Source: Prevotella sp. (GTDB taxonomy: Bacteria; Bacteroidota; Bacteroidia; Bacteroidales; Bacteroidaceae). Taken from it: a DNA stretch of 64,000 nt. The stretch lies in contig JAGCOB010000010.1 in the NCBI GenBank assembly GCA_017645645.1, positions 1 to 64,000 of the forward strand. Direction: 5' to 3'. The notes under the pieces are model-generated. The model did not search any database. It was not told the DNA's origin and was given only the letters and a program-made list of their open reading frames with translations. Position numbers and translations under genes: made by a program. How positions within the stretch are numbered: the first letter of the stretch is position 1; each line of letters opens with the position of its first letter. This document shows, piece after piece, positions 50,603 to 58,960 of the stretch.

Positions 50603-51589
50603 TTATCTTTCCGCTCGCATGGGATTATTCAGGAAATCCTCGTATGCGAGTCTGATACCGTCTTCGAGTTCTGTCTTGTAGGTCCAACCCAACTTGGTGG
50701 CTTTGCTGACATCGAGCAGTTTGCGGGGTGTTCCGTTAGGACGGGTAGGATCCCACTCAATGCGTCCCTTGTAGCCTACCACTTTGGCGACCAACTCTGT
50801 CAGTGCCTTGATGGTCAGTTCCTTACCAGTACCTGCGTTCACGGTCGCCATGTAATCTGGCGACCCTTGACCGTGTTTATTGTCGCTCTCGCTCCGACCT
50901 GTGTAATTGTTCATCAGGAATACACAGAGGTTGGCGAGGTCGTCAACATACAGGAACTCTCTTAATGGTGAACCGTCGCCCCAGCATGTAACAGACGTTA
51001 GTCCGGCTACTTTTGCCTCGTGGAACCTGCGGATGAGGGCTGGCAGTACATGGCTGTGTTCTGGATGGTAGTTGTCGTTAGGACCGTATAGGTTGGTGGG
51101 CATCACGGAGATATAATCGGTGCCGTATTGTCGATTCAGGAACTCGCAGTATTTCAGACCGCTGATTTTTGCCAGTGCATACGCCTCATTGGTCTTTTCC
51201 AACTCGCTGGTAAGCAGGCAACTCTCAGGCATGGGCTGTGGAGCCATGCGTGGGTAGATGCAACTGGAACCTAAGAATTCCAGTTTCTTACAACCGTTCT
51301 TCCATGCTGCATGAATCACATTCATCTCGAGAATCATATTATCGTACATGAAATCTGCGAGCGCGCTTTGGTTGGCAACAATACCGCCAACCTTGGCAGC
51401 GGCGAGGAATACGTATTCCGGCTTTTCTTCGGCAAAGAACTGCTCGACCGCATCCTGACGGGTGAGGTCGAGTTCCTGATGTGTCCGGGTGATGATATTG
51501 GTATATCCCTGACGCTGTAGTTCACGGACAATGGCAGAACCTACCATACCCCGATGTCCTGCCACGTATATCTTTGAATCTAACTCCAT
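50603..51589 (-). CDS. fcl: GDP-L-fucose synthase
   Basis: 328 residues. NADPH-dependent epimerase-reductase that makes GDP-L-fucose from GDP-4-keto-6-deoxymannose. Rossmann motif VAGHRGMVGSAI, LAAAKVGGIVAN, GSSCIYP, the Y-x3-K pair in YALAKISGLK, and NGTPRKLLDVSKATKLGW are hallmarks. Relative to typical Fcl, the loop after FLMNN is longer (TGRSESDNKHGQGSPDYMAT); the corresponding DNA contains inverted repeats (50843-50865). Third gene of manC-gmd-fcl. Confidence 0.95.
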   Translation of the reverse strand: MELDSKIYVAGHRGMVGSAIVRELQRQGYTNIITRTHQELDLTRQDAVEQFFAEEKPEYVFLAAAKVGGIVANQSALADFMYDNMILEMNVIHAAWKNGCKKLEFLGSSCIYPRMAPQPMPESCLLTSELEKTNEAYALAKISGLKYCEFLNRQYGTDYISVMPTNLYGPNDNYHPEHSHVLPALIRRFHEAKVAGLTSVTCWGDGSPLREFLYVDDLANLCVFLMNNYTGRSESDNKHGQGSPDYMATVNAGTGKELTIKALTELVAKVVGYKGRIEWDPTRPNGTPRKLLDVSKATKLGWTYKTELEDGIRLAYEDFLNNPMRAER

Positions 51590-51597
51590 CTTTCTTC

Positions 51598-52695
51598 TTA
51601 CAAATCCTCCTTGTCCATTTGTGCTTTCAAGAATAACTTCCTTACGAACTTCATGTCGTGGCGGACCATAATCTTTACAAGGTCCTCGAACGAGGTCTTA
51701 TGCGGATTCCAACCCAGCTTGGCCTTGGCCTTTGTCGGATTGCCTAACAACTGGTCTACCTCTGCAGGACGGAAATATTTCGGATCGACTTCGACAAGTG
51801 CTTTGCCGGTTGCTTTGTCGTAACCTTTCTCGTCTACACCATCACCGCGCCATTCTAGTTCGATACCCACTTCCTTGAAAGCGAGGGTGGTGAATTCACG
51901 GACAGTATGGTATTCGCCTGTGGCAATCACAAAGTCATCAGGTTCCGGCTGCTGCAGGATGAGCCACATGCATTCAATATAGTCTTTGGCATATCCCCAG
52001 TCACGCAGGGAATTCAGATTGCCTAGATAAAGCTTGTCTTGATAGCCTTGTGCAATACGTGCAGCGGCAAGGGTGATCTTTCGGGTTACGAAATTCTCAC
52101 CGCGTCGCTCACTCTCATGATTGAAGAGGATACCATTACAGCAGAACATACCGTATGATTCCCGGTAGTTTTTCATAATCCAGAAACCGTAGAGTTTCGC
52201 TACTGCGTATGGAGAACGGGGATAGAAAGGGGTAGTCTCCGACTGTGGGACTTCCTGTACCTTGCCATAGAGTTCAGAGGTAGAGGCCTGATAGATGCGA
52301 CAGGTCTTCTCCAGTCCACAGATACGTACGGCTTCCAACAGGCGTAATACACCGTCAGCATCCACATCGGCAGTGTATTCCGGTACGTCGAATGACACTT
52401 TTACGTGACTTTGTGCCGCAAGGTTATAGATCTCTGTTGGCTTGGTCATCCCGATAATACGGATTAAGGAAGAGGAGTCTGTCATGTCTGCCCAATGGAG
52501 ATTGACCAGTCGTTTCTTCTTCATGTCACGAACCCATTCATCTAAATAGAGGTGTTCGATTCGCCCAGTGTTGAAAGAAGAGGAACGACGGAGGAGTCCG
52601 TGCACCTCATAGCCTTTTTCTATCAGAAACTCGGCAAGATAGGAACCGTCCTGTCCTGTTATGCCAGTTATCAGAGCTACTTTCCTGTTTTCCAT
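51598..52695 (-). CDS. gmd: GDP-mannose 4,6-dehydratase
   Basis: 365 residues, the normal length. Converts GDP-mannose to GDP-4-keto-6-deoxymannose. [18 protein letters not shown] binds NADP; the catalytic Thr/Glu/Tyr/Lys set is seen in STSELYGKV and [15 protein letters not shown], and [17 protein letters not shown] is the family's tetramer/NADP loop. It lies 8 nt upstream of fcl and 11 nt downstream of manC. Confidence 0.97.
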   Translation of the reverse strand: MENRKVALITGITGQDGSYLAEFLIEKGYEVHGLLRRSSSFNTGRIEHLYLDEWVRDMKKKRLVNLHWADMTDSSSLIRIIGMTKPTEIYNLAAQSHVKVSFDVPEYTADVDADGVLRLLEAVRICGLEKTCRIYQASTSELYGKVQEVPQSETTPFYPRSPYAVAKLYGFWIMKNYRESYGMFCCNGILFNHESERRGENFVTRKITLAAARIAQGYQDKLYLGNLNSLRDWGYAKDYIECMWLILQQPEPDDFVIATGEYHTVREFTTLAFKEVGIELEWRGDGVDEKGYDKATGKALVEVDPKYFRPAEVDQLLGNPTKAKAKLGWNPHKTSFEDLVKIMVRHDMKFVRKLFLKAQMDKEDL

Positions 52696-52706
52696 TTATT
52701 TCTGTT

Positions 52707-53774
52707 TTAATCTTGACCACTGAATTGTTTGATGCGCTGCTCCTCAGAGAGTTTACAGATAAGCAGCGTGTCATTGTTCTCTGCGACAATATAACCGTCG
52801 AGTCCCTGGATGACGACTTTCTTCTCCTGTGTCGTATGGACCATACAGTTATGTGACTCAATCATGGTGATGTCCGGACCGATGCAGGCATTCCCATAGA
52901 GGTCCTGTTTGGTATTCTGCTGCAGGGATCCCCATGTGCCTAAGTCACTCCATCCGAAATCGGCAGGACAGACGAAAATCTCTTCTGCCTTCTCCATGAT
53001 GGCATAGTCTACGGAGATGTTCTCACACTCTGGGAACAGATGGTCAATCTCTGCCTGTTCTTTATCTGTACCGTATATAGGCAGCAAAGACTCGAAAATC
53101 TTTGCCATCGCAGGCTGGTAGATACGGAAGGCGTTGACGATGGTTGATACGTTCCAGATGAAAATACCGGCATTCCAGAAATAATTATTCTTGCTGATAT
53201 ATTGTTTGGCAGTCTCCAAATCAGGCTTCTCACGGAAAGAATCCACCCGGAAGATACCCTTGTTGCGGAGGGAGTTACTGGAGAGGGCTGCCTGGATGTA
53301 GCCATAGCCGGTCTCTGGACGGGAGGGTTTCATTCCCAAAGTGACAATAGCGTCACTGTCACAGGTGAATGTCATACATTCTGTAATGACGCGGCGGAAC
53401 TCGTTGGTATTCAAAACGATATGGTCGCTAGGAGATACGACGATGTTGGCTTTTGGATCAGTCGACTTGATGCGCCAACTGACATAGGCGATACAAGGTG
53501 CAGTATTACGACGACAGGGTTCACAGAGAATGTGGTTACGGGGCATCTCCGGTAATTGTTCATGGACGATGTCAGCATATCTTTGATTTGTCACGACCCA
53601 GACGTTCTCCTGTGGAATAATCGAAGCAAAACGGTCAACGGTCAGTTGAAGCAGGGTCTTACCAACACCAAGCACATCAATAAACTGCTTGGGATTCTCT
53701 GCTGTACTCATGGGCCAGAAACGGCTTCCGACACCTCCTGCCATGATAACCAGATGATTGTTAATTCTTGCCAT
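52707..53774 (-). CDS. manC: Mannose-1-phosphate guanylyltransferase
   Basis: 355 residues: the nucleotidyltransferase domain only, without the isomerase domain of bifunctional ManC. It makes GDP-mannose from mannose 1-phosphate and GTP. Signature VIMAGGVGSRFWPMS with ENPKQF (residues ~9-31); SPSDHIVL and FREKPD are further conserved blocks. First gene of the GDP-fucose set; its own -7-like box lies at 53808-53801. Confidence 0.95.
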   Translation of the reverse strand: MARINNHLVIMAGGVGSRFWPMSTAENPKQFIDVLGVGKTLLQLTVDRFASIIPQENVWVVTNQRYADIVHEQLPEMPRNHILCEPCRRNTAPCIAYVSWRIKSTDPKANIVVSPSDHIVLNTNEFRRVITECMTFTCDSDAIVTLGMKPSRPETGYGYIQAALSSNSLRNKGIFRVDSFREKPDLETAKQYISKNNYFWNAGIFIWNVSTIVNAFRIYQPAMAKIFESLLPIYGTDKEQAEIDHLFPECENISVDYAIMEKAEEIFVCPADFGWSDLGTWGSLQQNTKQDLYGNACIGPDITMIESHNCMVHTTQEKKVVIQGLDGYIVAENNDTLLICKLSEEQRIKQFSGQD

Positions 53775-53800
53775 AATGAATGTTGTATTTAAATATTCGG

Positions 53801-53828
53801 CAAATATACGAAAAATATTCGATACAAA
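53801..53828 (-). promoter_or_regulatory. Candidate manC promoter
   Basis: Minus strand: TATATTTG (53808-53801) with a TTTG at 53828-53825, only 16 nt away rather than 20. The region is otherwise A/T-rich and forms part of the 60-bp gap after the dedA gene. Confidence 0.4.
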
Positions 53829-53834
53829 CGAATC

Positions 53835-54461
53835 TTATTCGATTTTTCTTTTCAAAAGATGTCGGACGGCGAAGTAAACGATGGCGGCGATGACAAGGGC
53901 GATGATGATGAGCTTGATATACTCGGCATACTCACTGATCTTGTCGTTGAGTTGTTCCTCGGGTACGATGGCATGCAGATACCATCCCAGGGCAGCGAGG
54001 ATGCTGTGCCATACACCGGCACCGATTGTCGTATAGAACAGGAACTTCCAATAGTTCATCTTGGCAAGACCTGCGGGAATGGAGATGAGGTGGCGGATGC
54101 CGGGAATGAGTCGTCCCGTCAGGGTAGCCACTACGCCATGGTCGTCGAAGTATTTCTCACTCTTCTCCACTTTCTCCTGGTTCAACAGACACATCTTGCC
54201 CCATTTGCTGTTGGCAAAGCGGTAGATGACAGGTCTGCCGACGTAATAGGCTACGACATAGTTGATGGATGCCCCTAAATCAGCACCAATGGTGGCGAAG
54301 AGGATTACCAGGAAGACGTCCAGATTGCCACCTGCCGCATGGTAGGCTGCCGGGGTGACGACAAACTCAGAAGGTACGGGGACTACCGTACTCTCCAGAA
54401 GCATCAGGAACAGAATCGTTCCGTAGTTGAGGTTGGAAAGGAGTGATGATATGAAATTCAT
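53835..54461 (-). CDS. DedA-family membrane protein
   Basis: 208 residues, polytopic. The N-terminal LLESTVVPVPSEFVVTPAAY and the central GRLIPGIRHLISIPAGLAKM (the R-x3-G-x-R region) mark the DedA/SNARE-associated superfamily, whose members act as lipid-carrier (undecaprenyl phosphate) translocases or affect membrane homeostasis. The start overlaps the TPR gene's stop by 4 bp, so it is translated from the glnS-TPR-dedA unit. Confidence 0.92.
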   Translation of the reverse strand: MNFISSLLSNLNYGTILFLMLLESTVVPVPSEFVVTPAAYHAAGGNLDVFLVILFATIGADLGASINYVVAYYVGRPVIYRFANSKWGKMCLLNQEKVEKSEKYFDDHGVVATLTGRLIPGIRHLISIPAGLAKMNYWKFLFYTTIGAGVWHSILAALGWYLHAIVPEEQLNDKISEYAEYIKLIIIALVIAAIVYFAVRHLLKRKIE

Positions 54462-55882
54462 TTCTTCAGTTTTTGATACATATAGTTATAATAGTCTTTG
54501 GCAGGCATGTCTTCCGGAAACAGATGGGCTAGGACAAGGCGCGCCTCATGGGGGTTACGGTCAATAGCGAGACGCAGATACATCAGAAACTCCTCAGTGT
54601 ACCCCAGGTCGAAACAGCACAGTGCCATATATGCATAGCCTTCTTTGTAATCATCGTTAACCACCATGGAGAAAAATTTCTTAAACATGGTATAACTGGC
54701 CTTTACGTATTTGTTGTCATAGAGGGATACGATGATGCGCAAGATGACGGAAGGGTCGTTGTCAGAACGGATGATAGCGTTCTTAAAGACTTCTTCTGCC
54801 TCATGGATATGGTCGTTCTCCAACAGGATATGCCCTTTCAGGACAAGCATGTCGATATGGTCGCAGTCTAGTCCGCGGGTCTGGTCAATATAATATAAGG
54901 CGGTGTCCAGTTCGTGAAGGGCACTATAGGTAAAGGCAAGTTCCTGATAGATTTGGGGAAGGAGTCTGGAGTCGTCCGGGCATATCTTCAAGGCTTCACG
55001 AAGTACTTCTGCAGCCTTTTCCTGTTGTCCCAGGTTTACATAGCATGAGCCTTTGTGCAGGAGACTGAACTCGTCAGAAGCGGTAACTTTTCCATAGCGG
55101 TCGTAATAACGGATTGCCTCTTCGTAGTTGCCCAGACGGTATAAACCGTTTGCCTTGTTAAGGATGCTCTCGGGGTCTTCGGGGTCGATGGCAATGGCAT
55201 ACTCACTGCTGCTGACAGCTCCGCTGAAATCCTCATTCATGAACTGGGCATTGGCAAGGGCGTTCCAATACCGTTTGGAGTATGGGTTTTTGTCTAAGAG
55301 TTCGTTGAAGATACGTTCACTGTCCTTATATTTACCAAGACCTAAGAGCGTACGTGCCATCAATTCCTTGAAGTCATTGCTCCCGTCTCCTTTGGAACGC
55401 ATCATCCATTCATAGGCTTTCTCGTTCAGTCCGTAGTCAAAGTAAATGTTGGCGACATCCATAACGAAGTCCTGATACTCATCCGGTGGAACGGTCTTGA
55501 AATACTGTCGCAGATAGGTGTCAGCATCCTCGACCTTATTTTGTGCCATCAACAGTTCCGCCTGCATATAGTGATACTCCGGGTCGTCCGTATTCTCTAT
55601 TTTTTCCACACATTCCCGTGCCGTGTCAATATCTCCGGAAGTTAGTGCCTCACGGGCTTTGAAGACATTAGGAAGGGTGGCATTAGGATAAAGTGACAGG
55701 GCATAGTCTATCGTTTCAGCGGCTTGCTGGTCCATTCCTGTAAAATGGTAGTAGTCAGCAATATCAGCCAAGTCGTCGGCATCCATGAAAAGGGGATGCC
55801 CCGACTTGACTGATTCCTCGTAGGTGTCCAGAATACTTCTGAACTCCTCATTGTCAAAGTATTCGTCGCCGGTTTTCTTCAT
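54458..55882 (-). CDS. Tetratricopeptide-repeat protein
   Basis: 474 residues without signal peptide or membrane segments, so cytoplasmic. Most of the protein is TPR-like helical pairs; clear units include YWNALANAQFMNEDFSGAVS, ESILNKANGLYRLGNYEEAI and ALYYIDQTRGLDCDHIDMLV. Probably a scaffold for protein interactions; partner unknown. It sits between glnS (no gap) and the dedA gene (4-bp overlap). Confidence 0.88.
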   Translation of the reverse strand: MKKTGDEYFDNEEFRSILDTYEESVKSGHPLFMDADDLADIADYYHFTGMDQQAAETIDYALSLYPNATLPNVFKAREALTSGDIDTARECVEKIENTDDPEYHYMQAELLMAQNKVEDADTYLRQYFKTVPPDEYQDFVMDVANIYFDYGLNEKAYEWMMRSKGDGSNDFKELMARTLLGLGKYKDSERIFNELLDKNPYSKRYWNALANAQFMNEDFSGAVSSSEYAIAIDPEDPESILNKANGLYRLGNYEEAIRYYDRYGKVTASDEFSLLHKGSCYVNLGQQEKAAEVLREALKICPDDSRLLPQIYQELAFTYSALHELDTALYYIDQTRGLDCDHIDMLVLKGHILLENDHIHEAEEVFKNAIIRSDNDPSVILRIIVSLYDNKYVKASYTMFKKFFSMVVNDDYKEGYAYMALCCFDLGYTEEFLMYLRLAIDRNPHEARLVLAHLFPEDMPAKDYYNYMYQKLKK

Positions 55883-57601
55883 TTATTTGTTAATCTTCGC
55901 CCATGTGTCCTTCAGACCTACCGTCTTATTGAAGACCAGCTGTCCGTCTTTAGACGACTCGTCAAGGGTGAAGTAGCCAATGCGCTGGAACTGCAGGAAG
56001 TCACCTGGTTTCTTCTCTGTCAGGTATTGTTCTACATAACAGTTTTTCAGGACAGTCAGGGATTCCGGGTTCAGCAGTTCACGGAAGTCACGCTCGTCGG
56101 CACCAGGATTCTCTACCGTAAACAGTCGGTCGTACAGGCGTACCTCTGCTGGCAGACAATGCTTGGCACTCAACCAGTGGAGTGTCTTACCCTTGATCTT
56201 ACGGTCGGCACCGGGCAGTCCGCTGCGTGTCTCTGGATCGTAAGTAGCATAGATGGTAGTCACGTTACCTTCGGCATCCTTGTCACAGGGATGCTCCTCG
56301 TCGCACTTGATGATATAGGCGTTCTTCAGTCGTACCTCCTTGCCGGGAGCCAGACGCTGGAACTTCTTCTCAGCGACCTCCATGAAGTCGTCACGTTCAA
56401 TCCATAGTTCACGAGCGAAGGTGATGGTATGGGTACCGTCTGCCTCGTTCTCTGGGTTATTGACAGCTGTCAGTTCCTCGGTCTTGTCCTCTGGATAGTT
56501 GGTGATAACCAGTTTGACAGGGTTCAAGACAGCAGATACACGGCATGCCTTCTTGTTCAAGTCGTCACGGACGGCAGCCTCCAACAGGGCATAGTCGTTC
56601 AAGGCATCGAACTTTGTATAACCGATGGAGCTGATGAAGTTGCGGATACTCTGGGCGGAATAGCCTCGACGACGCATACCACAGACAGTCGGCATGCGGG
56701 GGTCGTCCCATCCGTCGACCAGTCCCTCATCCACCAGTGCCTTCAGTTTGCGTTTCGACATCACGGTATAGGTGAGATTCAATCGGTTGAACTCTATCTG
56801 TCGGGGACGGTAGTCCGTCTGTTCCTCTTTTTCCTGCAGGAAGTCCACAAACTTGTCATACAGCGGACGGTGAGGTACGAACTCCAGTGTACAGATGGAG
56901 TGGGTGACACCCTCGAAGTAGTCACTCTGCCCGTGAGCGAAGTCATACATCGGATAACAATGCCATTTTGTTCCAGTACGGTGGTGTGGTATCTGGATGA
57001 TACGGTAGATAATCGGGTCGCGGAAGTGCATGTTGGGATTCGCCATGTCTAGTTTGGCGCGCAGCACCATGGAACCTTCCACCGCCTCAGGGGTATTCAT
57101 CTGTTTGAACAGACGCAGGTTCTCCTCAATGGGACGGTCACGGAACGGACTGGGTCGTCCTGCCTGTGTCGGTGTTCCCTTCTGCTCGGCAATCTGCTCG
57201 GAGGTTTGCTCGTCGACATAGGCAAGTCCCTTTTCGATGAGCCAGATGGCGAAATCCCATAGTTTGTCGAAATAGTCGGAGGCATAAAAAACATTCTCCC
57301 AGTGGAAACCGAGCCACTTGATGTCATTCATGATGTTCTCCACATATTCGGTATTCTCCTTGGTGGGATTGGTATCGTCAAAACGGAGGTTGCAGGTGCC
57401 TCCGAACTTCTCAGCAACACCGAAATCCATGCAGATAGCCTTGGCATGTCCGATATGTATATATCCGTTAGGCTCTGGTGGGAAACGGGTCTGAATTCTT
57501 CCTCCGTTCTTACCAGCGGCAAGGTCGCCTTCCACCATTTGCTCAACAAAACTGAGACTCTTCTTCTCTTCGTTCTCAGTCACATTCTTTTCTTCTATCA
57601 T
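55883..57601 (-). CDS. glnS: Glutaminyl-tRNA synthetase
   Basis: 572 residues, close to the family's usual length. Class I synthetase charging tRNA-Gln. HIGH motif at residues 49-52 (PEPNGYIHIGHAKA), a KMSKS counterpart in YTVMSKRKLKALV, and the C-terminal anticodon-binding beta-barrels (PGKEVRLKNAYIIKCDE, DRLFTVENPG). The extended C-terminal domain separates it from GltX. Its promoter box (TACCTTTG, 57634-57627) is the left end of a heptamer element. Confidence 0.97.
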   Translation of the reverse strand: MIEEKNVTENEEKKSLSFVEQMVEGDLAAGKNGGRIQTRFPPEPNGYIHIGHAKAICMDFGVAEKFGGTCNLRFDDTNPTKENTEYVENIMNDIKWLGFHWENVFYASDYFDKLWDFAIWLIEKGLAYVDEQTSEQIAEQKGTPTQAGRPSPFRDRPIEENLRLFKQMNTPEAVEGSMVLRAKLDMANPNMHFRDPIIYRIIQIPHHRTGTKWHCYPMYDFAHGQSDYFEGVTHSICTLEFVPHRPLYDKFVDFLQEKEEQTDYRPRQIEFNRLNLTYTVMSKRKLKALVDEGLVDGWDDPRMPTVCGMRRRGYSAQSIRNFISSIGYTKFDALNDYALLEAAVRDDLNKKACRVSAVLNPVKLVITNYPEDKTEELTAVNNPENEADGTHTITFARELWIERDDFMEVAEKKFQRLAPGKEVRLKNAYIIKCDEEHPCDKDAEGNVTTIYATYDPETRSGLPGADRKIKGKTLHWLSAKHCLPAEVRLYDRLFTVENPGADERDFRELLNPESLTVLKNCYVEQYLTEKKPGDFLQFQRIGYFTLDESSKDGQLVFNKTVGLKDTWAKINK

Positions 57602-57626
57602 GATTTACTAAGTATTTATTTGCTTG

Positions 57627-57685
57627 CAAAGGTACGAAAAAGTTTAGAGTTTATAGTTGAAAGTTTAGAGTTTTTTCGTCGTTAA
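57627..57685. repeat. Heptamer promoter element, right end degenerate
   Basis: CAAAGGTA (57627-57634) is the minus-strand -7 box of glnS; then four units (GTTTAGA, GTTTATA, GTTGAAA, GTTTAGA; 57642-57669) and a T-run with CGT. At the place of the right -7 box the sequence reads GTCGTTAA, so only the leftward promoter survives. Confidence 0.65.
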
Positions 57686-57693
57686 CCGAAAAT

Positions 57694-57748
57694 ATGTTAT
57701 TTAACATGAAAAAATATTTGCACGATAGTTAAAAAGGCTGTACCTTTG
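57694..57748 (+). promoter_or_regulatory. Orphan promoter with upstream dyad
   Basis: TTTG (57717-57720), exactly 20 nt, TACCTTTG (57741-57748). A perfect inverted repeat ATGTTA-TT-TAACAT lies at 57694-57707. No coding sequence follows on this strand before a terminator at 57809. Confidence 0.75.
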
Positions 57749-57752
57749 CATT

Positions 57753-57838
57753 CGTTATCCTGAATACAATCTTTTTACCTTAAAAAGGACTAATACCGAT
57801 TAAAAATACCCCTAGCTGTGAAGCAAGGGGCATTTTTT
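57753..57838 (+). ncRNA. Candidate ~86-nt small RNA
   Basis: Bounded by a consensus promoter (box ends 57748) and an intrinsic terminator (57809-57838). There is no start codon with a meaningful frame. The 5' part holds a CTTTTT-ACCTT-AAAAAG hairpin (57771-57787) followed by an unpaired A/T-rich stretch, then the terminator stem. It overlaps the last 2 nt of the convergent mltG gene. The target or role is unknown. Confidence 0.55.
57809..57838. terminator. Terminator shared by the small RNA and mltG
   Basis: CCCCT (57809-57813) pairs with AGGGG (57826-57830), and GC with GC inside around TGTGAA, followed by a run of six T on the plus strand. On the minus strand the stem is followed by TATTTTTAA, so it can serve both. 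Confidence 0.85.
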
Positions 57839-58862
57839 ATTTGATACCTTTCTCGTTCAGAGCCTTGGTATACTTTGCTGCGTTCTGCAGGTGTTCCTGA
57901 TAGGTTTTTGCAAAGTTATGGGTTCCCGAGAAATCTTCCTTGGCACACATGTAGAGGTAGTCGTGATTGACGGCATTCAGTACTGCGTCGATACCCTTGA
58001 TGGAGGCTACCTTGATAGGTCCCGGGGGCAGTCCCTCGTGGATATAGGTATTGTAGGGACTGTCTGTCTTAAGTAGTTTGTTGTAGATGCGCTTCAGTCC
58101 GAAGTCCTTCAGGGCGAATTTGATGGTGGGGTCGGCTTGCAAAGGCATCCCTTCCCTCAGACGGTTGAGATACATGCCAGCTATCATAGGTTTCTCGCTA
58201 TTGTTAGCTGTCTCCTCGTCAATAATGCTGGCGAGGGTTGCCACCTCGTTGGGCTTCAGTCCGTGAAAACTTGCCTTTGTCGTGCGTTCAGCATTCCAGA
58301 AACGGTCGTGTTCCTTCTGCATGCGCTCCAGGAATCCGTTGAGGCTGACGTTCCAGTAGATATCATAGGTGTTGGGCACGAACATCGCTGCAATGGTACA
58401 GGTGTCGTAACCGTATTTCTTACAGACTTCCTGTGAATAAAGGGCATCGGCTATCGTCGCAGAGTCAAGCATCAGTTTCTTACCCAGTACGGCTGCGAGC
58501 CGATCCATCGTCCTTGCCTCGGGAATCGTCAGCTTGAAACTCTCCTGTTGTCCGTTCTTCAGGTGACGGTAGACAGTTACGGCTCCCTCTCCCGGTTTGA
58601 TGGGATAGCGGCCAGTCTTGATATAGTCGCCATAGTCGGCATGGCGTAACAGGGTCTGCAGCCCTGCCATGGAGGCGGGATGGGCGATGGGCTTAATCTT
58701 TGCAATCACACTGTCCTGGGTATCGTCCTCATCTATATATATATAATAGGTGTTTTCTTGTGTCGATACCGACTTGAAAAGGAAATAGAAGGGTAGTGCC
58801 AATACCAGCACTAATCCTACGATGGCAGGGATGAGATATCTCTTATAACCTGAAATCTTCAT
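57837..58862 (-). CDS. mltG: Endolytic murein transglycosylase MltG
   Basis: Start at the ATG at 58862 (MKISGYKRYLIPAIVGLV); the longer frame runs through the heptamer promoter. 341 residues: an N-terminal membrane anchor, a LysM-like segment (about 40-110) and the YceG catalytic domain with MFVPNTYDIYWN, ASIIDEETANNSEKPMIAGMYLNRL (catalytic Glu region), PLQADPTI and SPYNTYIHEGLPPGPI. It cleaves nascent peptidoglycan strands at the inner membrane. Promoter: left half of the element at 58884-58942. Confidence 0.95.
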   Translation of the reverse strand: MKISGYKRYLIPAIVGLVLVLALPFYFLFKSVSTQENTYYIYIDEDDTQDSVIAKIKPIAHPASMAGLQTLLRHADYGDYIKTGRYPIKPGEGAVTVYRHLKNGQQESFKLTIPEARTMDRLAAVLGKKLMLDSATIADALYSQEVCKKYGYDTCTIAAMFVPNTYDIYWNVSLNGFLERMQKEHDRFWNAERTTKASFHGLKPNEVATLASIIDEETANNSEKPMIAGMYLNRLREGMPLQADPTIKFALKDFGLKRIYNKLLKTDSPYNTYIHEGLPPGPIKVASIKGIDAVLNAVNHDYLYMCAKEDFSGTHNFAKTYQEHLQNAAKYTKALNEKGIK

Positions 58863-58883
58863 GTCATTTTCTATTTTATGCTG

Positions 58884-58942
58884 CAAAGATACAAAAAACT
58901 CTAAACTATCAACTCTAAACTCTAAACTTTTTATTATCTTTG
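58884..58942. repeat. 59-bp divergent promoter element with four heptamers
   Basis: CAAAGATA (58884-58891) is the minus-strand -7 box of mltG; TATCTTTG (58935-58942) is the plus-strand -7 box of malQ. Four units lie between them (AAACTCT, AAACTAT, CAACTCT, AAACTCT; 58896-58923). The arms are inverted copies ending in A- and T-runs. Confidence 0.8.
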
Positions 58943-58960
58943 CAACAAACTTAAGCAATC

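Noticed and set aside
55883..57601. Glutamyl-tRNA synthetase (GltX) as identity of this class I synthetase
   Set aside because: Length, the PEPNGYIHIGH block and the C-terminal two-barrel anticodon domain fit GlnS.
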